A DNA stretch of 64,000 bases from NCBI RefSeq assembly GCF_016808095.1, contig NC_068970.1, positions 26,270,501-26,334,500 on the forward strand. Reading direction: 5' to 3'. The translations under genes and the position numbers were made by a program. Under the pieces are notes generated by a model, which saw nothing but the letters and a program-made list of their open reading frames with translations, did not search any database and was not told the DNA's origin. The DNA is from Vigna angularis (Eukaryota; Streptophyta; Magnoliopsida; Fabales; Fabaceae). Of the stretch, positions 37,101 through 47,103 are shown in pieces. Each line of letters begins with the position of its first letter. Within the stretch, counting starts at the first letter, position 1.

Positions 37101-40100
37101 TTTGGAATGTATCTTTGATCAGGTTTAGGAAAAGCTTGCAGGTAATAGAGTCCTTTCCAAGAGTTAGCACATCCAATCATCTTCAAAGTATGGTTCTCCT
37201 TTATCTGACAAATCTTAGAAGAGAAAGTCAGACTGCAATTCAGGTCCTTAATGAGACTCTGAACTGAAATTAAATTGAAGCAAAACTCAGGAATGTATAG
37301 GACATTGAAAATGATAAAGTCTTTAGAAAACTGTACCGTTCCAGCATGCTTAGCAGTAAGTGTAGTGTTGTTTGGCAGTCTTATAGAGATAGGTTTAATT
37401 GCATAGAAAGTAATAAAATTCATTTTATCATGTGTCACATGGTTTGTGGCACCAGTATCTATTATCCAGGAGAGATTACCTTGTTTATTTTCAGTGCCAT
37501 CCCTTTGAACTTGATTGACCTTATGTTGTGATTCATCAACATTGTCTATCATTCGGAGAAGCTTCTGCATCTGTTCTGCAGTGATAGTATTAAAAACATT
37601 GTTGTTATTTGCAATTTGTGTGTTCTGAACCCCCTCTGGTCCAGTGATGTTCTGACTAGCAGTGATGTTCTGACTAGCATTGGCAGAACTCCAATCATTC
37701 CTTTTATCTTGATTGTTGTCTCCTTTCTTGTACCACGGTGGGTACCCGTGCTTAGAATAGCACTCATCAACAGTGTGATTCATCTTGTTGTAATATGAAC
37801 ATTGTTTCCCATAGTTGGGGTTTCTACCTCTTCCTCTTCCTTGACCACGAAACCCAGTGCCTCGTCCTTGGCCTTTCCACTGACTGCCTTTGTCAGCAGC
37901 ATTGGCCAGAACTTTGACATCTGCTGAACCGTGTTTCTCCTGTCTCTCTTGTTGCATAATAAGAGAGAAAACCCGATTGATGTTTGGGAGGGGATCCATT
38001 AAAAGGATCTGTGTTCTAACAGTGCTGTATGAATCATTTAGTCCTTTCAGAAAACATATCACATGTTCCATTTCCCTATACTTCAAGGAGATTCTCGAAA
38101 GATCACAACTGCATGGTATGTTACATGTGCAAGTGGGTATGGGTCTTAGGAATTCCAACTCCTCCCATAGGATTTTTAAATCAGTGAAGAACTGACTCAC
38201 CCCTCTTTCTCCTTGTTTAATAGAGTGTATGTCTTGAAGTAGATCAGAAATCTTGAAATAGTCTCCCTTGGAAAATCTTTCTTTCAACTCATCCCATAAT
38301 TCTTTTGCTTCCTCAACGTATATAACGCTCTCAGCAATTTGTGGGGAAAGGGTCTTTGTTATCCAAGATAATATCATCATGTTGCATCTCTCCCATGCAT
38401 CAAACAGGATGTCATTTTTCTGGGGTTTCTTTATGGACCCATCAATGAATTTAACTTTATTCTTGGAAAGCAAAGCTCTCCTCATGCTTCTGCTCCAAGA
38501 AGAATAATTGCTTTCGTTCAAGACTTGTGTAATGAGAATGAGTCTCGGGTTCTCCCCTGGGTGTAGATAGTAAGGACTGGATGGATTGGAGGACTCACCC
38601 TAGTGAATATAGTAAGGGCTGGATGATTGATCCAGCTGATCCATGAGGGGTATCCCAAGAAAGCAGTCCAAGATTATTAGCAGAGGCAGCGGAAGCAGGA
38701 CAGATACTAGACTTGCTCTTGATGCCATATTAAAACGAGGCCCAATAGCATGTAGGAAAAGGGATGGCCCAATCCAACACTGTGCGTGACATGGGTATTA
38801 CCCTTTCACTGAAAGAAGCCAGCGGACGTGGCATACGGACTTATGAGTGGGAAAGGAAAAGGAGAACCTTCAAGAGGGAAGCAGCAAGGCAGTCCGGCGG
38901 TCGTAGAAGCGTCGGACAACAATGATGAAGAGAGCAAAGATGAAGAGGATGACAAGTAGAGTAAGTAAAATGTAACCTTTTCTTATTTCGTGCATGTCTT
39001 TTCTGATTGCTGTATTTCTATTTCTTACAGTGAAAACATAAAGGGGAGCTCTATTTATAGAGCTCTGGTGAACTGAAAAACCGTTAAACATAAAAGCACA
39101 ATAAAACCTAAACTATACAGTCCAGTACTGTCCGTTAGACAGTAAAGAATCTATTTATCCTAAAATGTTAAGAAATAGAATTTAAATTTAACTCAATCTT
39201 ATAAAATCGACTTCGAAATGTATAGTATGAACCTACTTATTTATTGTAAATTGGTCATATCTTTATTAGATGTGAAACTTCCAACACACTCTCCTCACAT
39301 TGAGACATATACATATCAAACGTAAGACTAGACATTAATGAATGATTTGATAACAATTTGATAGCGGGTGAAATAATAAACTCAACAAACAAAAAATGTC
39401 ACTATGATAGACTTTAACTCATTATTTTGATATTATGGTAAGAAGTGAATTTTAAACCTAAATCAACTTTACAAATTTAATTTGTAAGATGAAGTTTATA
39501 TCCAACCAGTAATGGTAACAAATAAATTAAAGTTGCTAATGTGAGAGATTAAATTGAAGGCATATTTATATAGGCATCAGTGAGAATTACATTCAATCAA
39601 CTATGAATTATTATGGTTAAAGTTGCTTAATAGAAATAAGTGTTGAGAATGTGTTTCATATGTAGTAGGGAGTAGTATTCAAAGTGTATTTTATATTTCA
39701 GACCACCTATAAAGCTGAAAGAAATGTGACGATTATTATAAAATTTTCTACAAATGAGTAAAATATGTAATAAAATGTCATAGAAAAACACTACATCAAC
39801 CAAAGGAATTGATAACAAGCATTTGTAAAGTCGGTGGAAAAAAGAACATGTCGAGACTTGTAGTATGTGAATGGATGCAACGTACTACAATGAAATACCG
39901 TAGTTGTTTCAAGAAATCAATTTCACTTCTACCATTTATAAACTCTCTCCCATGTGGTAGGGATGACAATGGAATAGGATGGTTTGAGTATCATTATTTT
40001 TATTTTCAAAGTAAAATTTATTATAATTTTTATTTTCATATTTAATAAACTAAAGTGTTTTAATAATTTAAAATAAAAACATGTATGAGAAGCAACAAAT

Positions 40101-41763
40101 ATCAGAATATGTTGATAACAGATATACCATTCGGTTACTGCTTATACAGTTCGGTTATACTACCGATCAACGGCGTTGTTTGGCACCGTTCAAGTTTATA
40201 TTCAGTATACCGAATGGTCTTGTGTTGTTCAGTACCGAATGGTTGTGGTGTTTAGTGTATCGTCCGGTCTCACTATGTTGATATGTGAACCGTTTGGTTT
40301 CACTGTGGTGTTCAGTGAACCGTTCGGTCACACTGTATTGTTTAGTGAACCGTTCAGGCTCACTAACCTGTGTTGCTTGGTTTCTTTTTGGGTCTGCACT
40401 GGACATGCCCTTTTTCTGTTATTCTGTTTCTTCTTCCTTCCTATATATTTCTTCTCATGTATCACTTTTATACTTTGGAATAAGATTTTACTTCTTTCTC
40501 AATCTTTGTTCTCGGGCTTCTTTCTTCTCTTTTCTCTCCTTCATATCTTCATATCATTCGGTTACTGCTTATACCGTTCAATTATACTACTGCTCAGCAA
40601 TGCTGTTTGACACCATTCAGGTTTTTATTCAGTATACCGAACGATATTGTGTTGTTCAGTAACCGAATGTTATATTTGTTATCATGTATATAGGAGAAAT
40701 ATGTATTTGAAGTAACAAAGTGAGTTACATCCTAAACTGAGTTGGAGCTTCTAATATGTGCTGGCTTGTCTTGTCTTCCATCGTCAAACTGACTAATTAA
40801 TGTCTTAACCCTCTTTTTTATTTTATATTTTAAAATTTAAAATTTAAAATAAAAATAATTTAAAAAATTAACTCCTTTATATTATATTATCTCAAAAATA
40901 TTAAATATAATAATATTATAATTTAAATTATTAACACCTATAAATTAAACTCCAATTATTAATTATAACAACGGGCTAACCCGCCCAAATGTACAACGAA
41001 CTCTATTATCTAATCCAATTTTAGGTGACAGAAGAATCCAGATCAACCTGCTTTCGGCCTACCGCGCTAAACCTTATCCTATTTTGTCACTCCTAAGTAT
41101 TACTCATATTCGTGAAGGATTATCGGTAGCAGTAAAAGATGTTTCTTAGCCATCCCTGGTATCAATCTTTACTATTTCTTTACCATTTTATTCAATCTTT
41201 CTTTCGAATTCACCATACACTAACTTACATCTTTGTTTTCTTTATTCTTGAAACTTCAAACTAAAACTATTTTACAAAGTGAAGATGAATTACCTGAAGT
41301 GTGGAGGGTATGGAGGTGATGTATTAGTCCATTGAGTGAGTCGATCATCGTGTTCATCAATGGTGAGAGGAACCAAAGTGGGGTCTTTGGCTAGAAAATC
41401 AAACACTTCTTTCCAGTCCCTAACGTTCTTGGTGTGCTCTGTATCATAATAACCCATCGGACTGTTCTCATCTCTTCTAATCTTCCTCTTCTCCTCCTCA
41501 GTCTGACCAAAGAACATCCTTGAACATTTCTCAATGTTTTGTCTTAGAGTGATGGGAACCCCATGGTTGATTACTTGGAAGAAGCCCCATTCCTTGCAAG
41601 CGCTTCCTATCTCTTTCACTAACCCTTCAATGGAAGATGAATCTGAAACTTCGTGGTTGGTTATCGGGAACAGATCTATCACAGGAATTTTTTCAGCTTG
41701 GAGGGTATGCAACTTTGGCCTGTGTTCCGGCTCTTGGATGAAACCAGGGTCTACCTCTCCCAT
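28143..41763 (-). CDS. 2-oxoglutarate/Fe(II)-dependent dioxygenase, gene 2, with TE-filled 12.4-kb intron
   Basis: Exon 1 is 41763-41294, exon 2 is 28854-28524 and exon 3 is 28400-28143. Splice phases fit and the exon lengths (470, 331 and 258 bp) equal those of gene 3 exactly, giving an open 352-codon reading. The iron triad (HKD in exon 2; EHR in exon 3), NHYPPCP and RFS motifs are present. Intron 1 (28855-41293) is 12.4 kb against 146 bp in gene 3 and 195 bp in gene 1, and contains a copia element, a gypsy integrase relic and a hAT-like relic. The donor (CAG/GTAATT) and acceptor (GGGCAG) still look usable. The 5' leader matches that of gene 3. Whether a full mRNA is made is unknown; it may be a recently silenced gene or a functional gene with a giant intron. 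Confidence 0.7.
29935..30626. mobile_element. Decayed hAT-like element in intron 1 of dioxygenase gene 2
   Basis: The right end, read inward on the minus strand, begins AGGGTTGTCAAAATGAGT and CGACCCATCACAGGTTGG. The left end carries a related CCCGGTCCATCACAG block near 29972. Both sides contain GGGTTGACTCACCAACCC-type words in inverted order. The left terminus is eroded. The terminal word resembles hAT-type ends, but no transposase or clear 8-bp duplication is visible. Confidence 0.4.
31560..32216 (+). pseudogene. Ty3/gypsy (Tat-like) integrase relic
   Basis: Broken frames on the plus strand read as the C-terminal half of a gypsy integrase: ICRFGLPHTVITDNGQ (about 31626-31675), a shifted frame with HLQTNNQAEAFNKII, then TELDTLQKRREAAIVWAKTYK, FVKGDLV and GPFRVIEDLKNGAYRLEH, ending HLKFYFS and TAA at 32216. 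Several stops and frameshifts. It lies antisense to dioxygenase gene 2 within its intron 1. Confidence 0.8.
32335..32720 (+). repeat. Array of GTTCATCCGTGAAC quasi-palindromes behind the gypsy integrase relic
   Basis: Words such as GTTCATCCGCGAAC, GTTCATTTGTGAACCCC, GTTCACCCGTGAACCCC and GTTCACTTGTGAATCCC recur with 40-110 bp spacing, separated by related text (AAGATGAAA-AG, GGTTGGTGAA). Each word has five-base arms. The location, 3' of pol, matches the tandem-repeat-rich non-coding zone usual in Tat-type elements. Confidence 0.8.
33818..34286 (-). mobile_element. 3' LTR of the copia element
   Basis: Direct repeat of 38728-39156. Minus-strand reading starts TGAGAATCAAATAG next to the polypurine tract (34287-34301, GAGGGGAGG on the minus strand) and ends in TTTTAATA. 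It matches the other LTR with about four substitutions and carries a 32-bp segment (near 33962-33993) that the other LTR lacks. Confidence 0.88.
34298..38644 (-). CDS. Ty1/copia gag-pol polyprotein, nearly intact (one leader nonsense codon)
   Basis: A single frame encodes a whole copia polyprotein. From a residue count starting at 38521: copia-type gag (1-200), damaged zinc knuckle (C241, Y244 in place of Cys, H249, C254), aspartic protease DTGA (355-358), GAG-pre-integrase with HHCC (about 488-520), integrase with D547, D610 and E643, reverse transcriptase with YVDD (1090-1093), and RNase H with D1254, E1296 and D1331. The likely real start is the ATG at 38644 (MDQLD), but codon 15 is TAG (38602-38600); after that the frame is open for over 1430 codons to a TGA overlapping the polypurine tract. 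The 38521 position is a TTG, not a credible start. Same orientation as the host dioxygenase gene. Confidence 0.9.
38712..38727 (-). other. Primer binding site of the copia element
   Basis: Immediately inside the 5' LTR the minus strand reads TGGCATCAAGAGCAAG, close to the TGGTATCAGAGC site complementary to initiator tRNA-Met used by most plant copia elements. Confidence 0.7.
38728..39156 (-). mobile_element. 5' LTR of the copia element, slightly truncated
   Basis: Near-identical to 33818-34286 but lacks the 32-bp internal segment and about eight terminal bases (the TGAGAATC start). No matching 5-bp target duplication is evident across the two outer flanks, consistent with loss at this end. 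Confidence 0.88.
39160..40120. other. AT-rich intron 1 sequence of dioxygenase gene 2; nothing recognised
   Basis: No coding region, RNA gene or clear element ends between the copia 5' LTR and the 40.1-kb repeat block. Confidence 0.4.
40128..40669. repeat. Direct-repeat pair (about 113 bp) with inverted ends, flanking CCGTTCGG words
   Basis: Units at 40128-40241 and 40555-40669 are about 80% alike and each starts CATTCGGTTAC and ends (GTA)ACCGAATG, an inverted match. Between them are several GAACCGTTCGGTCAC-type words (40289-40365) and a T-rich stretch. The total, 540 bp with terminal direct repeats, resembles a TRIM-sized element, but no primer site was identified. Confidence 0.5.
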
Positions 41764-41805
41764 TATTCTTGTTACTCTGATGATAGAGTTCTTTGTCGAT
41801 TGCGG

Positions 41806-41822
41806 ATATATATATATATAAA
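41806..41822 (-). promoter_or_regulatory. TATA-like run upstream of dioxygenase gene 2 exon 1
   Basis: TATATATATATATATAT about 43-59 bp upstream of the ATG at 41763. The position fits a core promoter with a short leader; the downstream leader (AAAGAACT...ATCATCAGAG) is shared with gene 3. Confidence 0.45.
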
Positions 41823-42080
41823 CACAACTGAAGTAATAATAATAACAATATTCTAATAAAATTGGAGTTGTTTCAAAAGTTTATGAAAACATTAATTAAT
41901 ATTTTGATTTATCAATTCTAACTTTTCCCTCAACTTTTAATTATTTTCATAGTTACCATAAATTTAAATACAGAAAATAAATAAACAGTAGAGAAATTAA
42001 AAAATAGCATAGATAAATAGTATAAATAAGAAATCATGTAACAATCTTCGTGAAAATGAAAATATTATATGTAATCTTAA

Positions 42081-42272
42081 TGTGCCTGTCAGTCCCGGTC
42101 ATCCTCCAATCCCTTCTCCCACCCCTTTTGTGCTTTCTCATAATTAAAAGAAGAAAAAAGAAACGTTGAGTACTTGAATTATCCCACAATGAGTTTTAAT
42201 CACAAATTCAACCCATCTTATCACTGAATGAGCAATATGAACAAAATCAATAATTTCAAAACTCTCTTTGTA
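42081..42272 (-). promoter_or_regulatory. Conserved upstream block shared by dioxygenase genes 2 and 3 (copy 1)
   Basis: About 190 bp similar to 46915-47103, in the same orientation relative to the genes. Landmarks: GTCAGTCC-GGTCATCC, TGAATTATCCCACAAT and GCAATATGAACA. It lies about 320 bp upstream of the gene 2 ATG. It could be duplicated promoter sequence or simply neutral DNA carried by the gene duplication. Confidence 0.5.
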
Positions 42273-42689
42273 CTAGATGGTGAGGAGGCCATGGAGTTAA
42301 GATCGGACGAAAAGAGTTACTAAAAAGGGAAACCGGTTACATACGTTAAGTAGTGAAATTGAGCAAAACAATACAATACAAGTTTCGCTCAGTTGGGCAA
42401 AGGTAACCTTATGGATGAAAAGCTTACGTCATGATTAAGATTTTATTAATTTTAAGTTTATCTCAAAAATTATAAATATAAATTAAAGGTAAGAATTAGG
42501 TGATTTTATTATGAATTTAAGATTTTGTTTTCATTACTGTCTGAATTAATTATTGATTTAAGTATTAGAGTGTCTTTGACAATGATAAGTATCCCAAACA
42601 ATACAGAAAATACTTAGACTAAAAGTGAACAGAGTTATTCAGGCACAAAAAAGTAAAGTGTGAATGTGTGTTAGGTGGAATTACTTGAC

Positions 42690-43042
42690 TTTATATCCGA
42701 AACATTTTAGTATCTGTCGTGGGTCGAGTGAATCATAAGATCCAAGTGATCACAAGAAACATGAGTTTAGAGGATCGGACAGAGACTATCAGAGTACTTC
42801 AACAACAAATGATGGAAATGCAAGTGTTATGAGGGAGAGTTGACCACCCTGAAAGTCGAGAATGCAGCCAGGGTCGCCAAGAAGAAGGTCACCGAAGAAG
42901 GTGACAAGACTGTTCAAATGGAACGGATGAAGCAAACCTCCAAGCCGGGCGGCACCAACCAGGTCATCGGCAGGAAGGTCAGGGAGAGCGGGACGAGGAT
43001 TGTCCTCGAAGAGAGCAATGTTGTTAGTAAAGAGAAAATATA
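42690..43042 (+). mobile_element. Ty3/gypsy gag-start fragment
   Basis: A CGTGGGTCGAGTGA word near 42719, like the post-primer-site leader of Tat-type elements, is followed by an ATG (42762) and MSLEDRTETIRVLQQQMMEMQ, then broken GC-rich sequence to 43042. No other domain. Probably a truncated element. Confidence 0.35.
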
Positions 43043-43099
43043 GTGTTTCAGATATTTTTATCTTTTTTTGGACTTCGGAAATTGTCAATCCAAATATTA

Positions 43100-44400
43100 T
43101 ATTTCTACTAAATTTTTAAAAGACGTTATTCATACCACAGTATAACGTGTGGAGAGGGAAAACTAACTTTAATTGATTGAGAATGCTTCTCCCTACACCT
43201 CATCCATCTCATCCTGTATCTCCTAGTAAACATTTTTGCCCTTCATTAACTAAAATATGAAAAAGTATAATAATGGTTTAACGAGGCCACTCAATTAATC
43301 TACCTCTTTAGTTAGTCTTAATCTCAGTAACACTGGAATATGAGGAAACTTGAATAATGACATCTTATGCTTACCAAACTTCAACAGTTGCACTCATTAT
43401 ATAATATTTACTGTCTTAAAGGCCAATCCCATAATAGATTTCTTCCCAGCTTGAGTTGAAGTGGTGCTTCCCTCAACTATATTGGATCTTTCATTTAATC
43501 ATTTTGAGGGGTCAATCCCTGGTTCTTTCTCCAACCTCACACATTAACTGCTTTTATTCTCCAAGTGCGGGTTATCAGACTTTATATTTCATACATATAA
43601 GTAAAACCTCATTTTTCATTCAAGAATAACATATGTCAAATGACTTCTCTCTCCAACCTTAACCATCAAACGCATCTACAACTGCCGCAACCTCTCCACC
43701 GTACTTCCAAGTGCGGAAACCGCACTTCCAACGCCGACAAGGACTTAACCGCGTTTCCAAATGCGGTTATGGCCTCCCACTTCGTCCCAATCCCCCTTCC
43801 AGATTTCAGATCCCATCCCAGATCCAACCATGCACAAGTCCAGAAATGCAAACATAATAATAGATTCCACACTTCAACCATCCATCACACCACGACACAG
43901 CCAGGGTTTGAGAATATGAAATGCAACAAAGAAGAAGAGAAAAGGGTGTAGGATTTGGGAATATCAAACCAGGAAGAGAGGCACATGAGGAAGGGATGGA
44001 TATTTGTTTTTAATTAAAGCAGTCAAAAGATTATACAGGGAAAGAATTAAAAATATAAAATAATGAGGTGAAGGATGAGATGAGTTAGTTCACTCGTTAA
44101 TCGACCTTATATTTTCCTTTTCTGACTTATCGGAATCTTGTTTATTTGAACTTCTAAATTATTGTATTTATTTACAATGAACAAATAGTTTACATCATCG
44201 ACAGGAACCTATAAAACGGTACTTACTGAACAATATAAAACTTGAAACTGTAAAAAAATCAAAGGATCCATGCAATTACAATACTTTTCTTTTATTAGAG
44301 GCTTCCAGAATACATACATTCACTGGTTCTGTTAACTTCATAATAAGATTAGAGTGCAGCAAATCAGAAACATTCTAGGGCCACGCATAAGCTAAACTGA
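43100..44400. other. Repeat-like spacer between dioxygenase genes 2 and 3; no gene recognised
   Basis: Contains a small palindromic GC-rich patch (AAGTGCGGAAACCGCACTT near 43709) and a low-complexity frame (43640-43951) that I do not accept as a gene. Words at 43190-43220 (CACCTCATCCATCTCATCC) and 44070-44095 (GGATGAGATGAG) are inverted relatives, so this may be a small TIR element. Confidence 0.35.
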
Positions 44401-44414
44401 TATTTTATTATCCT

Positions 44415-45737
44415 TTAAGCTATCTTATAGTGATAAATCTGAATGTTCTCGACATTTTGTTTCTTGAAATTGCTGCCCTTTCTACGGACAAGAAACTTGC
44501 CCCATTTGTATGGCCTATATTTTGGAGGGTTTTTCTCATCAGTCAATTCCTCCAAAGGCTTCACTTGGGTGTAGTGTGCAGGGAAGAAGAAGAACGGAAT
44601 GGAAAACCTTTCTTTCTGAGAGTTAACCATCACTCTGTGTTCCACACTCTCATACAAGTCATTGCTCCAAACCTGCATCAACAAACTATAACTATCACCT
44701 TCTAATCAAGGGATTATACATGTTTCATAAACTGCTATTCTGCAGATCCAATAATACTCAATAGGATTAACTTGGGTAAAATTTCAACACCTGAATGATA
44801 TCACCAACATTGATTATGTATGCATCTGGTGTAGGTTTCACTCGAACCCATTCTTGATCTGCTTTGCGTTTGACTTGAAGTCCCCCAACCTCATCCTGTG
44901 CAAGAACGGTTAATGCTCCAGCGTCCTTATGTCGACCAACACCAAGAGCTAGGTGAGGATAAGGGCATGGAGGATAGTGGTTGAGACGAATAAAGCTGGT
45001 TTGATCTTTCATGAAAAACTCTTCAAACCTCTTTGCATCAAGGCCTAAGCTCATAGCAATGAGCTCCATCAACTTAAAGGACAACTTTTCCATCTCTTCG
45101 ACGTACTCTTCGATTATACCCCTATCCATGTACACACATATTCACATCGTTTATACACAAGTCCTTCGCTAATTTTCCATCTATATATAGTTAGTTGAAT
45201 TACAAGAACAAAGCAATTTTTTTGAACCAGAATTTGACAGCTTATATAGAAAGTGAAGTTGAATTACCTAAAGTTTGGAGGGTACTGAGGGGATTGATTA
45301 GTCCAGTGAGTGATTCTATCATCATGTTCATCGGAAGTGACAGGAATGAAAGTGGGGTCTTTGGCTTGAAAATCAAACACTTCTTTCCAGTCCCTAACGT
45401 TTTTGGTGTGTTCTGTCTCATAGTAACCACTTGGAGAAAACTCACTTCTGCTAACCTTCCTCTTCTCCTGGAGAGTCTGACCAAAGAACATCCTTGAACC
45501 TTTTTCAATGTTTTGTCTTAGAGTGAAGGGAACCCCATGGTTGGTTACTTGGAAGAAACCCCATTCCTTGCATGCACTTCCTATCTCCTTCACTAAGCCT
45601 TCAACGGAAGATGGATCTGAAACTGAGTGGTTGGTTATTGGGGAGAGATCTATCACGGGAATGTCTTCAGCTTGGATAGTATTCAACTTTGGTCTGTGTT
45701 GTGGGTCTTGGATGAAAGCAGGGTCTACCTCTCCCAT
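44415..45737 (-). CDS. 2-oxoglutarate/Fe(II)-dependent dioxygenase, gene 3
   Basis: Three exons, 45737-45268, 45121-44791 and 44672-44415, with GT-AG introns of 146 and 118 bp, encode 352 residues. DIOX_N domain about 22-135 (EWGFFQVTNHGVP at 58-70), catalytic fold about 195-300. Iron ligands H221, D223 and H279; 2-oxoglutarate contacts R289 and S291; NHYPPCP at 204-210. I chose the ATG at 45737 because MGEVDP is shared with both paralogues; an in-frame ATG at 45800 would add an unconserved leader. Tandem paralogue of genes 1 and 2, closest to gene 2 (same length and intron phases). Resembles the Arabidopsis At3g19000/At3g19010 group; substrate unknown. No targeting signal seen. Confidence 0.92.
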
Positions 45738-45778
45738 TGTTGTTAGCTCTGATGATTCAGTTCTTTGCAGAGTGCAGA

Positions 45779-45785
45779 GTTTATA
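45779..45785 (-). promoter_or_regulatory. TATA box candidate for dioxygenase gene 3
   Basis: TATAAAC on the minus strand, 42-48 bp upstream of the ATG at 45737, just before a leader that matches that of gene 2. Confidence 0.45.
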
Positions 45786-45829
45786 ATTGGTGTATCTCAA
45801 GTTAAAACAAAACTTTAGTTTTTAAGTAT

Positions 45830-46914
45830 TAAATATTTTGTCATAACCTATAAAACTTGTTACTAATGAAAAATTCAGTCACTTTGAAGTTAGGTTAGAA
45901 TTCACTTGATCATAAGTAAAATTCAACTAAATTTGCTTTTTTAAGTTGGTCTGAATTAAATTGAATTATGCCCCTAAGTTTAGTATGTTTGAATAGTTCG
46001 TAAAATGGTTTTAGCTTAATTGGTTTAATCAACAAGTCATATAAACTTAACTTATAATTCGACTCAATCTTTAAAGAAAAATTATAATTTGAAAAATTTA
46101 AGAATTATATCATATATAAACATTGCATATAAAAATTAACAGTAACGTCATTTATATAACTTAAAATTTAAATGTTGAATATTTTATTTAATTTAGATTA
46201 TTTTCAACATTTTTGTATGGGGAGATAGTAAGTATATATGTGATTGTGATAGGTTCTTGCAGTGCGGATACATTGAATCCGGACAGTGTGCTTGTCCTTG
46301 TTTTATGTGAAAAGATAATGAAAGGAAATTATTTTATCCTCAGAGTTGGCCTCTAGGGTTAATCTTCTATTAAAAAGATCCATGTTTTAAAAAAACAATC
46401 CTAAAATTTTAAGATGGTTTATTTTTTATCTAGTTATTATTGCATGTTATTTTTTATCGTGTTTACAGAGTAATCATAAAATTTTAAGATGGTTTATCCA
46501 ATACTGTTTAGAATATTTTCTAAAAATATGGTAAAGAATCATATTATTCTATTGTTTTTAGGTCTATTGGAGAATTGTCAATATTAGATATCCATATTTA
46601 TTAAATAGAATATTAATTAATTAAAAGGAGGTATTCATGTCTGGGGGGAAATTCCTAAATTAAAAATTCCATATAAAACCACAACTTTGTTTAATGAGGA
46701 TAATTTCTTTAAATCTAAGAAATGGTTTTGATGAATGCATCTCATACACAATGTTTATGTGTAATAATTTTATGCAGTTATTAATATATTATATATGAAT
46801 TTAAGAGAGAGAAAATATTAGGGTTTATTGTTTGAGATTAAGAAGAGTTGCAAGAAGAAGTGTGAAGAGAAAGGATTGGGTTAGGATAGGAAAATCCAAG
46901 AAACAAACAAACAA
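45830..46914. other. AT-rich insert-like segment in the gene 3 upstream region
   Basis: In gene 2 the conserved upstream block begins about 320 bp from the ATG, in gene 3 about 1180 bp. The extra DNA lies in this segment. No coding region or clear element ends found. Confidence 0.4.
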
Positions 46915-47103
46915 TGTGTTTGTCAGTCCTAGTCATCCCTCTGATCCCTTTTCCTACCTATTTTGTTCTTTCTCAGAATTAAAAAAAAAAACCTTGTTTA
47001 CGTGAATTATCCCACAATATGAGTTCTAATCACAATCTCAACGCATCATATTACGGAATTTAGCAATATGAACACAAAAAACAATGTTAAAACCCTCTTT
47101 ACA
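46915..47103 (-). promoter_or_regulatory. Conserved upstream block shared by dioxygenase genes 2 and 3 (copy 2)
   Basis: Counterpart of 42081-42272, with the same ordered landmarks (GTCAGTCCTAGTCATCC, GTGAATTATCCCACAAT, GCAATATGAACACAA). Confidence 0.5.

Noticed and set aside
34298..38521. Many plus-strand frames across the copia element
   Set aside because: Antisense shadows of the gag-pol frame.
40176..40662. Two overlapping plus-strand frames of 125-144 codons rich in Phe/Ser/Val
   Set aside because: Low-complexity reading of the T-rich CCGTTCGG repeat block; no domain, no conservation between frames.
43640..43951. 103-codon plus-strand frame rich in His/Asn/Thr
   Set aside because: Low-complexity composition with an internal palindromic repeat; no family resemblance.
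41534..45786. Plus-strand frames opposite exon 1 of dioxygenase genes 2 and 3
   Set aside because: Shadows of conserved coding exons; the similarity between the two only mirrors the paralogous exons.
45738..45800. Alternative upstream start for dioxygenase gene 3
   Set aside because: It would add 21 unconserved residues across the TATA box candidate; the MGEVDP start is shared by the paralogues.
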